A DNA stretch of 7,164 nt from Aquificota bacterium (lineage in GTDB: Bacteria > Thermosulfidibacterota > Thermosulfidibacteria > Thermosulfidibacterales > Thermosulfidibacteraceae): positions 1 to 7,164 of the forward strand of contig WGAU01000158.1 in assembly GCA_015494645.1 (NCBI GenBank), written 5' to 3'. A program made the position numbers and the translations under genes. Shown piece after piece: positions 1 through 6,092 of this stretch (its first letter is position 1; the number at the start of each line of letters is the position of its first letter). The notes beneath the pieces were generated by a model. That model was not told the DNA's origin, did no database searches, and saw only the letters and a list, made by a program, of their open reading frames with translations.

Positions 1-590
1 ACAAAAATAAATATCCCAAAGTGAAGACCGCTTATGGCGAATATATGCCCCAGGCCAAGCTTGTAAAATTTACCTTTAAAGGACCGAGACGCCTCTTTGA
101 ACCCAAGCACTACTGATAAAAGAAACTCCCTCAAAGGACTGTCAAACTTCGCAGCATGAAGAGCCAAAGATCTTCTAAAACTGTGAAGAAGAGAAAGGAT
201 ACCCCGTTCTTTCCTCAACACCTGCCACGACCTAACCTTAAGATACAGAGCTATATTTTCCCGGTTCATGTAGTCTACCACGGAAAAGCTTCCCGGATTC
301 TTGTAAGAGTAAGGTACAAAAGCTACTCCTTTAACCACCATCACATCCCTGTACTCCACAGGAGGAAGCTTTCCTTTGAAAAAGCACCTAACCTTGTAGC
401 CTTCCACGTCAAGATCCACAAACTTTGAGAAAAAGAGAACATCCGAAAGAACTTTTCCATGGAAAGATTGAATACCAGTCAAATTATGTCGGACGGAAGT
501 TAAAAGGGCTACTTGCCCCTTCCACCTGAGAAATGAGGCAAGCAGCCCGATCAGGATCAAAAGAAGAAAAGAAAGATCCCTTTTACTCAA
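1..590 (-). CDS. comEC: ComEC/Rec2-type DNA-uptake channel protein, N-terminal part (runs off the left edge)
   Basis: The minus strand is open from a TTG at 590 to base 1, giving 196 codons with no stop. ComEC is the inner-membrane channel that carries single-stranded DNA into the cytoplasm during natural transformation. The segment begins with a hydrophobic stretch (residues 6-21, LSFLLLILIGLLASF). A soluble region follows with NPGSF at 98-102 and VDYMNRENIALYL after it, as in the N-terminal DUF4131 region of ComEC. Next comes PLREFLLSVVLGFKEA (152-167), then the family hallmark GLGHIFAISGLHFG at 179-192, where the Competence membrane domain begins. The rest of that domain and any beta-lactamase-like domain lie outside the window. 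The TTG is the first possible start after an in-frame TGA. It overlaps the HU stop by 8 bases and has AAAGGTGA just before it, so the start is likely but not certain. It is the last visible gene of the leftward cluster. Confidence 0.85.
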   Translation of the reverse strand, partial: MSKRDLSFLLLILIGLLASFLRWKGQVALLTSVRHNLTGIQSFHGKVLSDVLFFSKFVDLDVEGYKVRCFFKGKLPPVEYRDVMVVKGVAFVPYSYKNPGSFSVVDYMNRENIALYLKVRSWQVLRKERGILSLLHSFRRSLALHAAKFDSPLREFLLSVVLGFKEASRSFKGKFYKLGLGHIFAISGLHFGIFIF

Positions 591-855
591 TCACCTTTCT
601 TAACTGCCTGCTGGGGCGAAACTTCACCACATTCTTAGGTTCAACCTCTATTTCCTCGCCAGTCTGAAGATTCCTTCCCTTGGTTCTGTTTGAACGCACC
701 ACCTCAAAGGTACCAAACCTCCTGATGGAAACTTTTTCTCCCCTTACCAAAGCGTTAAAGATCTCATCAAGGATGCCATCAACTATCTCTTTACACTTCA
801 CCTTGGGCAAACCCGTAGCCTCTGCCACCCTCTCAACCAAATCTGCTTTTACCAC
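583..855 (-). CDS. HU/IHF family DNA-bending nucleoid protein
   Basis: This is a 90-residue protein, exactly HU length. HU and IHF are small dimeric proteins that bend and compact DNA and assist replication, recombination and transcription. The helical half (MVKADLVERVAEATGLPKVK) is followed by the beta saddle with RRFGTFEVV (45-53) and the arm KGRNLQTGEEIEVEP (59-73), ending in VVKFRPSRQLRKVIE, an ending more IHF-like than classical HU. Residue 63 is Leu, where the family normally has the proline that wedges between DNA bases. I chose the GTG start because AAGGAGGT (867-860) lies four bases upstream; a longer reading to 915 would put extra residues inside prfA. The gap to prfA is 10 bases and the 3' end overlaps comEC. 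Whether it is HU or one IHF subunit cannot be decided here. Confidence 0.95.
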   Translation of the reverse strand: MVKADLVERVAEATGLPKVKCKEIVDGILDEIFNALVRGEKVSIRRFGTFEVVRSNRTKGRNLQTGEEIEVEPKNVVKFRPSRQLRKVIE

Positions 856-859
856 TTTT

Positions 860-867
860 ACCTCCTT
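860..867 (-). promoter_or_regulatory. Ribosome binding site fixing the GTG start of the HU-like gene
   Basis: AAGGAGGT overlaps the prfA stop codon (TAAGGAGGT) and lies four bases before GTG at 855. It matches the 16S anti-Shine-Dalgarno sequence closely, and it is the reason for preferring the 90-residue start over an upstream one. Confidence 0.8.
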
Positions 868-1939
868 ACTCCATGCGTTTGAGTCTTTCCGCCTGGTCGT
901 GGGCGACCAAGGCATCTATAATCTCATCTAAGTCCCCGTCTAAAATATCTTCAAGCCTGTAAAGGGTCAATCCTATTCGGTGGTCAGTGACACGGTTCTG
1001 AGGGAAGTTGTAGGTGCGTATCTTCTCGCTACGCTCTCCCGTTCCCACTTGCTGCCTTCTCTGCTCCGAAATCTCCTCCTGTCTTTGACGCTCCATCATT
1101 TCTTTAAGCTTTGCCCTGAGTATCCTAAGTGCCTTTTCCTTGTTCTTGTGTTGGGAACGCTCATCCTGACACTGCACTACTATTCCCGTGGGCAAATGGG
1201 TTATTCTTACCGCGGAGTCTGTAACATTGACATGCTGTCCACCAGCTCCAGAGGCCCTAAAAACATCTATCCTCAGATCTTCTGGCTTTATCTCGACCTC
1301 GGCCTCTTCAACCTCCGGCAATACCGCTACCGTAGCAGTTGATGTGTGAATGCGCCCACCAGACTCCGTTTCGGGTATTCTCTGAACCCTGTGAACACCA
1401 CTCTCGTATTTGAGCCTGGAATATGCTCCTTTCCCCTCAATCAAGGCAACCACTTCCTTGAAGCCTCCCCTACCTGTAACATTCGCATCCAGCATCTGAA
1501 CCTTCCAACCTTTCCTCTCCGCATATCGAGAATACATCCTAAAAAGATCCGCTGCAAAAAGAGCCGCTTCCTCTCCACCAGCAGCAGCCCTTATCTCCAA
1601 GAATATGTTTTTCTCGTCATTGGGATCCTTTGGAAGAAGCAGTATCTTCAACTCCCTTTCCAGCTCCTCCTGCTGCTTCTCCAGTTCTTTGAGCTCCTCC
1701 TTGGCAAGTTCCACAAGCTCCTCATCCGCATCCGACTCCACTATTTCCTTGGCCTCTTTTATGCCATCCAAAACCTTTTGCAACTCTCTGAACTTCTCCA
1801 CAATTGGCTCAATATCTGCCTTTTCTTTTGCAAGCTTCTTGTATCTCTCATAATCCGAATACACCTGAGGATCGGCGAGCTGCTCCTCAAGTTCAACGTA
1901 CCTTTCCTCTATTCCCTTGAGCTTCTCAAGGGGGATCAT
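866..1939 (-). CDS. prfA: Peptide chain release factor 1 (RF1)
   Basis: This is a full-length class I release factor of 357 residues (E. coli RF1 has 360). It recognises UAA and UAG in the ribosomal A site and triggers release of the finished protein. An N-terminal charged helical domain (about 1-100) precedes the decoding domain, which has the stop-codon tripeptide PET at 189-191 (PxT type, as in RF1) within VHRVQRIPETESGGRIHTS. The catalytic GGQ is at 233-235 in GAGGQHVNVTDSAVRI; the Gln is the known methylation site of PrmC, whose gene is not in this window. The tail NFPQNRVTDHRI (311-322) is also typical. The ATG overlaps the thyX stop as ATGA, so translation is probably coupled. There is no RF2-style frameshift site; the reading frame is continuous. 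Confidence 0.97.
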   Translation of the reverse strand: MIPLEKLKGIEERYVELEEQLADPQVYSDYERYKKLAKEKADIEPIVEKFRELQKVLDGIKEAKEIVESDADEELVELAKEELKELEKQQEELERELKILLLPKDPNDEKNIFLEIRAAAGGEEAALFAADLFRMYSRYAERKGWKVQMLDANVTGRGGFKEVVALIEGKGAYSRLKYESGVHRVQRIPETESGGRIHTSTATVAVLPEVEEAEVEIKPEDLRIDVFRASGAGGQHVNVTDSAVRITHLPTGIVVQCQDERSQHKNKEKALRILRAKLKEMMERQRQEEISEQRRQQVGTGERSEKIRTYNFPQNRVTDHRIGLTLYRLEDILDGDLDEIIDALVAHDQAERLKRME

Positions 1940-2622
1940 AGCACTGCAAACTCCTCCCTTACTTCATCAGCCCTTCCACAAGAAAACTCTCCCTCGGGGC
2001 ACGGGCCCCTCAAGCAGGCTGGACCTTCCCCCTCAAAAAGAACAGGAGCCACTCTCTTGACCTGCCTCAACATCTCCTTGGCAACAGCCCTGATCTCCCA
2101 CTGCGCCCTGTTGCAACAGCGCAAGGTGAAAAAGTGCATAAGCTCCCTTGCATTCATGGTAACTATGATCTGAGTATGCACCGCTTGAGGCAACACATAT
2201 CTTGCGTCCTCTTTGTCCACTCCCAGCTCCACAAGCTGTCGGTAGAGCTCCTTAGCTCTCTCCATAAAATCCTCAAACAGCGCTTTGGCAGCAGAGCTAT
2301 GCTCCACCGAAGGGGGAACCACATACGAAAAATCGCTCTCATCCACATACCTTTGGCTCTTCTGGGAATACGAAGCTATCCTGTGTCTAACCAACTGATG
2401 GGTTGTAACCCGTGAGATCTCCTCAATAGAAAATGTGAAGGATGCGTGTTCAAAAACGGAGAGATGTCCAGAATCCTTAAGACGCTTTATAAGACCTGCT
2501 GGACTTTTATACGCAGCCTCTCTCTCTATTTCATCCACAGAATACTTAGAATAACACATCCTCGCAGCCACATACACCACCTTTTCAGGATCTGGAGTGT
2601 GATAGAGGAGCCGAACCCTCAT
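1936..2622 (-). CDS. thyX: Flavin-dependent thymidylate synthase (FDTS)
   Basis: ThyX makes dTMP from dUMP using methylene-tetrahydrofolate, FAD and NADPH. It replaces the unrelated ThyA and needs no separate dihydrofolate reductase step for turnover. The protein has 228 residues. The ThyX signature RHRxxSx(4)SxR is present at 79-91 (RHRIASYSQKSQR). Upstream is FEHASFTFSIEEISR (57-71) and downstream RYVLPQAVHTQIIVTMNARE (141-160) with FFTLR before a double cysteine (C169, C170). The C-terminus carries C203, C208 and C215. The start is ATG, seven bases after the rpmE stop, with no good Shine-Dalgarno sequence, so re-initiation by ribosomes leaving rpmE is likely. The stop overlaps prfA. It sits where Bacillus subtilis has tdk in the order rpmE-tdk-prfA. 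Confidence 0.97.
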   Translation of the reverse strand: MRVRLLYHTPDPEKVVYVAARMCYSKYSVDEIEREAAYKSPAGLIKRLKDSGHLSVFEHASFTFSIEEISRVTTHQLVRHRIASYSQKSQRYVDESDFSYVVPPSVEHSSAAKALFEDFMERAKELYRQLVELGVDKEDARYVLPQAVHTQIIVTMNARELMHFFTLRCCNRAQWEIRAVAKEMLRQVKRVAPVLFEGEGPACLRGPCPEGEFSCGRADEVREEFAVL

Positions 2623-2629
2623 CAGAGGG

Positions 2630-2839
2630 CTACTTTATCTCACCGTACTTTTGCTTGAACTTTTCCGCCCTACCTGTAACCACCTTCTCCTTCTGCTTGC
2701 CTGTGTAAAAAGGATGGCACGCCGAGCAAACAGCCACGTTAAGCACATCTTTAGGATATGTGGAGCGGGTCTTAAAGCTGTTTCCACAGGCACATACCAC
2801 GGTTACCTCATGATAATCAGGGTGTATTCCCTTCTTCAT
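2630..2839 (-). CDS. rpmE: 50S ribosomal protein L31, zinc-binding type
   Basis: This 69-residue protein has the normal L31 length. L31 is a small protein of the large subunit that helps bridge to the 30S subunit. It opens with MKKGIHPDYHEV, the standard L31 start, and carries four cysteines in a C16-x-C18 ... C38-x2-C41 arrangement, which marks the zinc-containing (C+) form rather than the zinc-independent paralogue. The tail is basic (GRAEKFKQKYG). AGGAGG at 2852-2847 lies seven bases upstream of the ATG. It is the only gene in the leftward cluster with a sizeable leader (70 bases after def), and thyX follows after seven bases. Confidence 0.97.
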   Translation of the reverse strand: MKKGIHPDYHEVTVVCACGNSFKTRSTYPKDVLNVAVCSACHPFYTGKQKEKVVTGRAEKFKQKYGEIK

Positions 2840-2909
2840 CTTTCTACCTCCTGTCGCTGGGTGGAAAATCCAAAGCTTTCAAACATAAAAAGGAAATCTT
2901 TGCAAGGGG
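2840..2909 (-). other. 70-base leader between def and rpmE
   Basis: This is the largest gap in the leftward cluster. Read on the minus strand it has an A/T-rich first half with a small AAAGCTTT palindrome, then the AGGAGG ribosome site of rpmE. I see no convincing -35/-10 pair: TTGCAA and TTGAAA are present but without matching -10 boxes. There is also no hairpin followed by T residues. It could carry L31 regulation or an internal promoter, but the sequence does not show which. Confidence 0.4.
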
Positions 2910-3416
2910 CTATCTCTCAGCAAGAGCCTTTTTAAGCTTTTTCTTAATCATGTGCTGCCTTACTCTGCTCAATCTGTCAATGAGAAGCTTACCCTCAAGA
3001 TGGTCTATCTCATGCTGCAATACTCTGGCCATCAACCCCTCCGCCTGCATAACCACCTCGTTACCGTCCAAGTCATAGCCTTTCACCTCAACCTTAGCCG
3101 CCCTTTTAACATTGGTGTAGATGCCGGGAAGGCTCAAACAGCCCTCCTCAGCGATTTCTTCCCCTTCAGATGCGGTGATTACAGGGTTTATCAATACATG
3201 AGGTTCAGGCTCTCCCTGAGAGTGGCCAACATCAAACACTATAATCCTCAAAGACTCACCCACCTGAGGAGCAGCAAGACCAATACCGGGTGCAGCGTAC
3301 ATGGTTTCCAGCATGTCCTCGGCAAGCTTTACCAACTTGCCGTCAACATTTTCAACACTCTTTGCCTTTTCCCTTAAAACGCTGTCAGGGTATTTTTTAA
3401 TCTCCAGAACAGCCAC
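2910..3416 (-). CDS. def: Peptide deformylase
   Basis: Deformylase removes the formyl group from the N-terminal methionine of new proteins at the ribosome exit. The 168-residue length is typical. All three family motifs are intact: GIGLAAPQV at 44-52 (motif 1, GxGxAAxQ), EEGCLSLPG at 90-98 (motif 2, EGCLS) and QHEIDHLEG at 134-142 (motif 3, QHExDHLxG). The metal ligands are therefore C93, H135 and H139, with E136 as the catalytic acid. The start is GTG, chosen because MAVLEIKKYPD fits the family N-terminus and GAGGAG (3429-3424) lies seven bases upstream. The start is nested 20 bases inside the preceding coiled-coil gene, so the two are probably translationally coupled. No methionyl-tRNA formyltransferase gene (fmt), a common neighbour of def, is visible. 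Confidence 0.97.
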   Translation of the reverse strand: MAVLEIKKYPDSVLREKAKSVENVDGKLVKLAEDMLETMYAAPGIGLAAPQVGESLRIIVFDVGHSQGEPEPHVLINPVITASEGEEIAEEGCLSLPGIYTNVKRAAKVEVKGYDLDGNEVVMQAEGLMARVLQHEIDHLEGKLLIDRLSRVRQHMIKKKLKKALAER

Positions 3417-3711
3417 CTTCTTTCTCCTCTTTCTCTTCCCTTTCCTTTTCTTTCTTCAAAGCCTCCATCTTGGTATCAATCTCCTCAATCTCCTTCTCAA
3501 TGTTGCGTATCTCAGTAAGCAACCCCTTCACTATCTCATCATCTTCAAAGGACTTCCCTATCTTATTCAGATAGTCAATCCTTTCACCTATCCTGCAGTG
3601 CAACTTTGATATGCGCTTTTCCAAATTAACCTTTCTTATCCTCAACTTGCCCATTTCCAACAGCACAGTGCTTTTCTGTTTGACCTCCTCTATCCACCTA
3701 TTCAGCTCCAT
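3397..3711 (-). CDS. Small coiled-coil protein of unknown function
   Basis: I do not recognise this 104-residue protein. It is almost entirely charged helix with heptad-like spacing, in two parts: about 1-50 (MELNRWIEEVKQKSTVLLEM onward) and 56-95 (EDDEIVKGLLTEIRNIEKEI onward). A Lys/Glu run leads to the tail GGCSGD. There is no signal peptide or membrane segment, so it is probably cytoplasmic. Cysteines occur at 39 and 101. I chose the ATG at 3711 because GGGAGGG (3724-3718) lies six bases upstream; a TTG five codons earlier is possible but overlaps that site. It is the first gene of the leftward cluster and its 3' end overlaps def by 20 bases. The overlap suggests co-expression but does not show function. 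Confidence 0.8.
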   Translation of the reverse strand: MELNRWIEEVKQKSTVLLEMGKLRIRKVNLEKRISKLHCRIGERIDYLNKIGKSFEDDEIVKGLLTEIRNIEKEIEEIDTKMEALKKEKEREEKEEKEGGCSGD

Positions 3712-3782
3712 GCCTTTCCCTCCCAAGGTTTTTCCTGTATTACAACCTTCTGTTAAGAAAATCTATGCGACAGGGGGGGCCT
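3712..3782. promoter_or_regulatory. Divergent spacer between the leftward cluster and purL
   Basis: These 71 bases must supply starts for transcription in both directions unless purL is transcribed from farther upstream. The best leftward candidate is a -10-like TAATAC (minus strand, 3742-3737) with a weak -35 (TAGATT) 17 bases upstream. That would give a leader of about 20 bases carrying the GGGAGGG ribosome site. For purL I see no convincing -35/-10 pair. The spacer is too short for a purine riboswitch and shows no such fold. A run of seven G at 3773-3779 lies directly before the preferred purL start. Confidence 0.3.
3718..3724 (-). promoter_or_regulatory. Ribosome binding site of the coiled-coil gene
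   Basis: GGGAGGG lies six bases before ATG at 3711. It favours that ATG over the TTG at 3726, which would put this site inside the coding sequence. Confidence 0.6.
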
Positions 3783-5999
3783 ATGCAAGAAAAAATCAAG
3801 ATTACACCGGAACTGATAAAAGAACACGGACTTACCCAAGAGGAGTACCAGTTGATCTTGAAAATACTCGGCAGGGAACCCACCCTCACGGAGCTCGGTA
3901 TATTCTCGGTAATGTGGAGCGAACATTGCTCGTACAAAAGCTCTAAAATACACCTAAAGAAGTTCCCCACCGAGGCCCCCTGGGTGATACAGGGCCCTGG
4001 AGAAAACGCCGGGGTTATTGAGATAGACGAAAACCTTGCCGCCGTGTTCAAGATGGAATCCCACAACCATCCATCCTACATTGAACCCTTCCAAGGAGCG
4101 GCAACGGGAGTTGGAGGCATTCTGAGGGACATCTTCACCATGGGAGCGAGGCCTGTGGCCTCTTTGGACTCTCTGCGTTTCGGACCGCTGGACAGCCCTC
4201 TAAACGAATATATCATGAACGGTGTCGTCTCTGGCATAGCGTGGTACGGAAACTGTGTGGGCGTACCAACAGTAGGAGGAGAAACCTTCTTCGCCGAATG
4301 TTACAGGCACAACCCCCTGGTGAATGTCTTTAACTTAGGCATAACCAGAAAGGACAAGATCTTCAAAGCCAAAGCATCTGGAGTTGGAAACCCAGTGGTG
4401 TATGTAGGATCCAAGACAGGAAGAGACGGAATCCACGGAGCTACAATGGCCAGCGATGAATTTAAGGAAGACGCAGAGCAGAAAAAGCCCAACGTACAGG
4501 TAGGCGACCCCTTCACGGAAAAGCTACTCATGGAAGCGTGCCTTGAAGCCATGGACAAAGGACTTGTGGTAGGAATACAGGACATGGGAGCTGCGGGACT
4601 CACCTGCTCTTCCTCCGAAATGGCCGCAAAGGCAGGAACAGGCATTGAAATAGACTTAGACCGGGTTCCCCAGCGTGAAGAAAACATGTCCGCTTACGAG
4701 ATTATGCTATCGGAATCTCAGGAACGCATGCTTATAGTAACCGAAAAAGGTAAAGAAGAAGAACTTATAAAAGTCTTCAAAAAGTGGGGCATTGACGCTG
4801 TGGCAATAGGAAGGGTTACAGACGACGGGATGCTCATCGTAAAGCACAAAGGAAAAGTCGTGGCAAAGATCCCAGTAAAATACTTAGCAGAAAAAACACC
4901 CGTTTATAACAGACCTTACAGGAAACCAGACTATTTAGATGAGGTGAATGAACTTGACCCAGAGAACATCCCTACACGTCCAAATCTTAAAGAAACACTA
5001 CTAAAATTGCTTTCCTCTCCCAACATCGCATCCAAGCGGTTCATTTACAGACAGTACGATCACATGGTGCAGATCAACACCGTGGTACTTCCAGGTTCAG
5101 ACGCAGCGGTCATAAGAATAAAAGGCAGCAAAAAAGGAGTAGTCATATCCTGCGATTGCAACCCAAGATACTGCTACTTAGATCCAGAAGAAGGAGGCAA
5201 ACAGGCAGTAGCTGAAGCAGCAAGGAACGTGGCATGTGCAGGAGCTATGCCAAGGGCTATTACAGACTGCCTAAACTTTGGCAATCCAGAAAAACCTGAA
5301 GTGATGTGGCAATTTGTAAAGGCTGTGGAAGGGATAGCAGAAGCCTGCAGGATTTTAGAAACCCCTGTAACAGGAGGGAATGTTAGCTTTTACAACGAAA
5401 CCTTGGGAAAAGGAGTATGGCCTACTCCCACCGTAGGCATGGTTGGAATTTTAGACGACGTAACATGTTGCCTTGACCAATTTTTCAAAGACGAAGGGGA
5501 CATAATACTACTCTTAGGAAAACCCCAGGGGCATATAGGAGGAAGTGAATATCTACACTATATTCATGGAGAGGTAAAGGGAAGTCCACCTCCGGTTGAC
5601 TTAAAGTATGAAAAAAGGCTGTTCAAAGCTTTGTACCAGCTTGCGCACAAGAAACTAATAAAATCTGCCCATGATGTATCCCTTGGCGGGCTGGCAGTAG
5701 CCATAGCAAAGTGCTGCGCAAAGGACAGTAACCCAATGGGAGCGGTCGTTGAGCTTAGCTGCAACATCCGAAGCGATTTCCTACTTTTCGGAGAGGACCA
5801 AGGGCTGGTCATCATAACCACCGACGAAGACAGACTGAGCGAAACGCAAAAGTTGCTCAAAGAACTGGACATACCAAACAAGGTCATAGGACAGACCCAA
5901 AAGGGCGAACTCACCATTAAAGGTACAAACTTTACCATCACGCTAAGCATTGAGGAAATCGGCGAGGCACTTAACAAATTAAACTTTGCCTATATGTAA
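3783..5999 (+). CDS. purL: Phosphoribosylformylglycinamidine synthase subunit PurL
   Basis: PurL is the ATP-dependent FGAM synthase of de novo purine synthesis. It converts FGAR to FGAM with ammonia delivered from glutamine by PurQ, with PurS as partner; neither gene is in the window. From this start it has 738 residues, the size of small, three-subunit-type PurL. Motifs in order: FSVMWSEHCSYKSSK (41-55), MESHNHPSYIEPFQGAATGVG (91-111), GGILRDIFTMGARP (111-124), GNCVGVPTVGGETFF (156-170), DMGAAGLTCSSSEM (267-280), LSESQERML (309-317), TPVTGGNVSFYNET (527-540) and SAHDVSLGGLAVAIAKC (628-644). These cover both halves of the duplicated fold. In the second half the usual SESQ-type motif reads FGEDQGL (669-675). 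I prefer the ATG at 3783, preceded by an AG-run; the ATG at 3765 (six residues longer) lacks a ribosome site but cannot be excluded. Confidence 0.95.
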   Translation: MQEKIKITPELIKEHGLTQEEYQLILKILGREPTLTELGIFSVMWSEHCSYKSSKIHLKKFPTEAPWVIQGPGENAGVIEIDENLAAVFKMESHNHPSYIEPFQGAATGVGGILRDIFTMGARPVASLDSLRFGPLDSPLNEYIMNGVVSGIAWYGNCVGVPTVGGETFFAECYRHNPLVNVFNLGITRKDKIFKAKASGVGNPVVYVGSKTGRDGIHGATMASDEFKEDAEQKKPNVQVGDPFTEKLLMEACLEAMDKGLVVGIQDMGAAGLTCSSSEMAAKAGTGIEIDLDRVPQREENMSAYEIMLSESQERMLIVTEKGKEEELIKVFKKWGIDAVAIGRVTDDGMLIVKHKGKVVAKIPVKYLAEKTPVYNRPYRKPDYLDEVNELDPENIPTRPNLKETLLKLLSSPNIASKRFIYRQYDHMVQINTVVLPGSDAAVIRIKGSKKGVVISCDCNPRYCYLDPEEGGKQAVAEAARNVACAGAMPRAITDCLNFGNPEKPEVMWQFVKAVEGIAEACRILETPVTGGNVSFYNETLGKGVWPTPTVGMVGILDDVTCCLDQFFKDEGDIILLLGKPQGHIGGSEYLHYIHGEVKGSPPPVDLKYEKRLFKALYQLAHKKLIKSAHDVSLGGLAVAIAKCCAKDSNPMGAVVELSCNIRSDFLLFGEDQGLVIITTDEDRLSETQKLLKELDIPNKVIGQTQKGELTIKGTNFTITLSIEEIGEALNKLNFAYM

Positions 6000-6023
6000 T
6001 GTGCTTCCCCTTATATTTTCATA

Positions 6024-6052
6024 TTGAAAAACTTTTTTAAAATCACTATATT
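6024..6052 (+). promoter_or_regulatory. Near-consensus sigma-70 promoter for the substrate-binding protein gene
   Basis: TTGAAA (6024-6029) and TATATT (6047-6052) each match five of six consensus bases and are separated by exactly 17 bases. They lie in a strongly A/T-rich gap after purL. Transcription would start near 6059, leaving a leader of about 33 bases to the ATG at 6093. This suggests the downstream gene is expressed independently of purL. No terminator hairpin for purL is visible in the same gap. Confidence 0.7.
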
Positions 6053-6080
6053 TTAAAATGCACATCCAAACATCAATACA

Positions 6081-6088
6081 AAGGAGGT
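6081..6088 (+). promoter_or_regulatory. Strong ribosome binding site of the substrate-binding protein gene
   Basis: AAGGAGGT lies four bases before ATG at 6093. It closely resembles the site in front of rpmE (AGGAGGTAGAAAG) and supports this start. Confidence 0.8.
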
Positions 6089-6092
6089 AGAA

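Noticed and set aside
3..116. Plus-strand reading KNKYPKVKTAY... ending at a TGA, like the tail of an incoming gene
   Set aside because: The minus strand of the same bases encodes the ComEC hallmark AISGLHFG within a 196-codon open frame, so this is a shadow.
156..428. 90-residue plus-strand open frame
   Set aside because: It has low-complexity basic/His-rich composition, no ribosome site, and lies opposite comEC coding sequence.
856..915. Longer HU-like protein with 20 extra N-terminal residues
   Set aside because: The extension lies inside prfA and does not fit the family; AAGGAGGT at 867-860 marks GTG 855 as the start.
866..1939. Programmed frameshift in the release factor gene
   Set aside because: That is a property of RF2 (prfB). 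This gene is RF1-like with a PxT tripeptide and a single continuous frame.
980..2173. Long plus-strand open frames (120 and 275 residues) opposite prfA and thyX
   Set aside because: They are Leu/Ser-rich mirror frames of clearly conserved genes and show no recognisable motifs.
3712..3782. Purine riboswitch or PurR operator before purL
   Set aside because: The spacer is only 71 bases, and no purine aptamer-like junction or clear palindrome is seen.
6000..6092. Intrinsic terminator after purL
   Set aside because: The gap is A/T-rich with an AAAAACTTTTTT-type stretch but no G/C stem; the promoter reading explains the sequence better.
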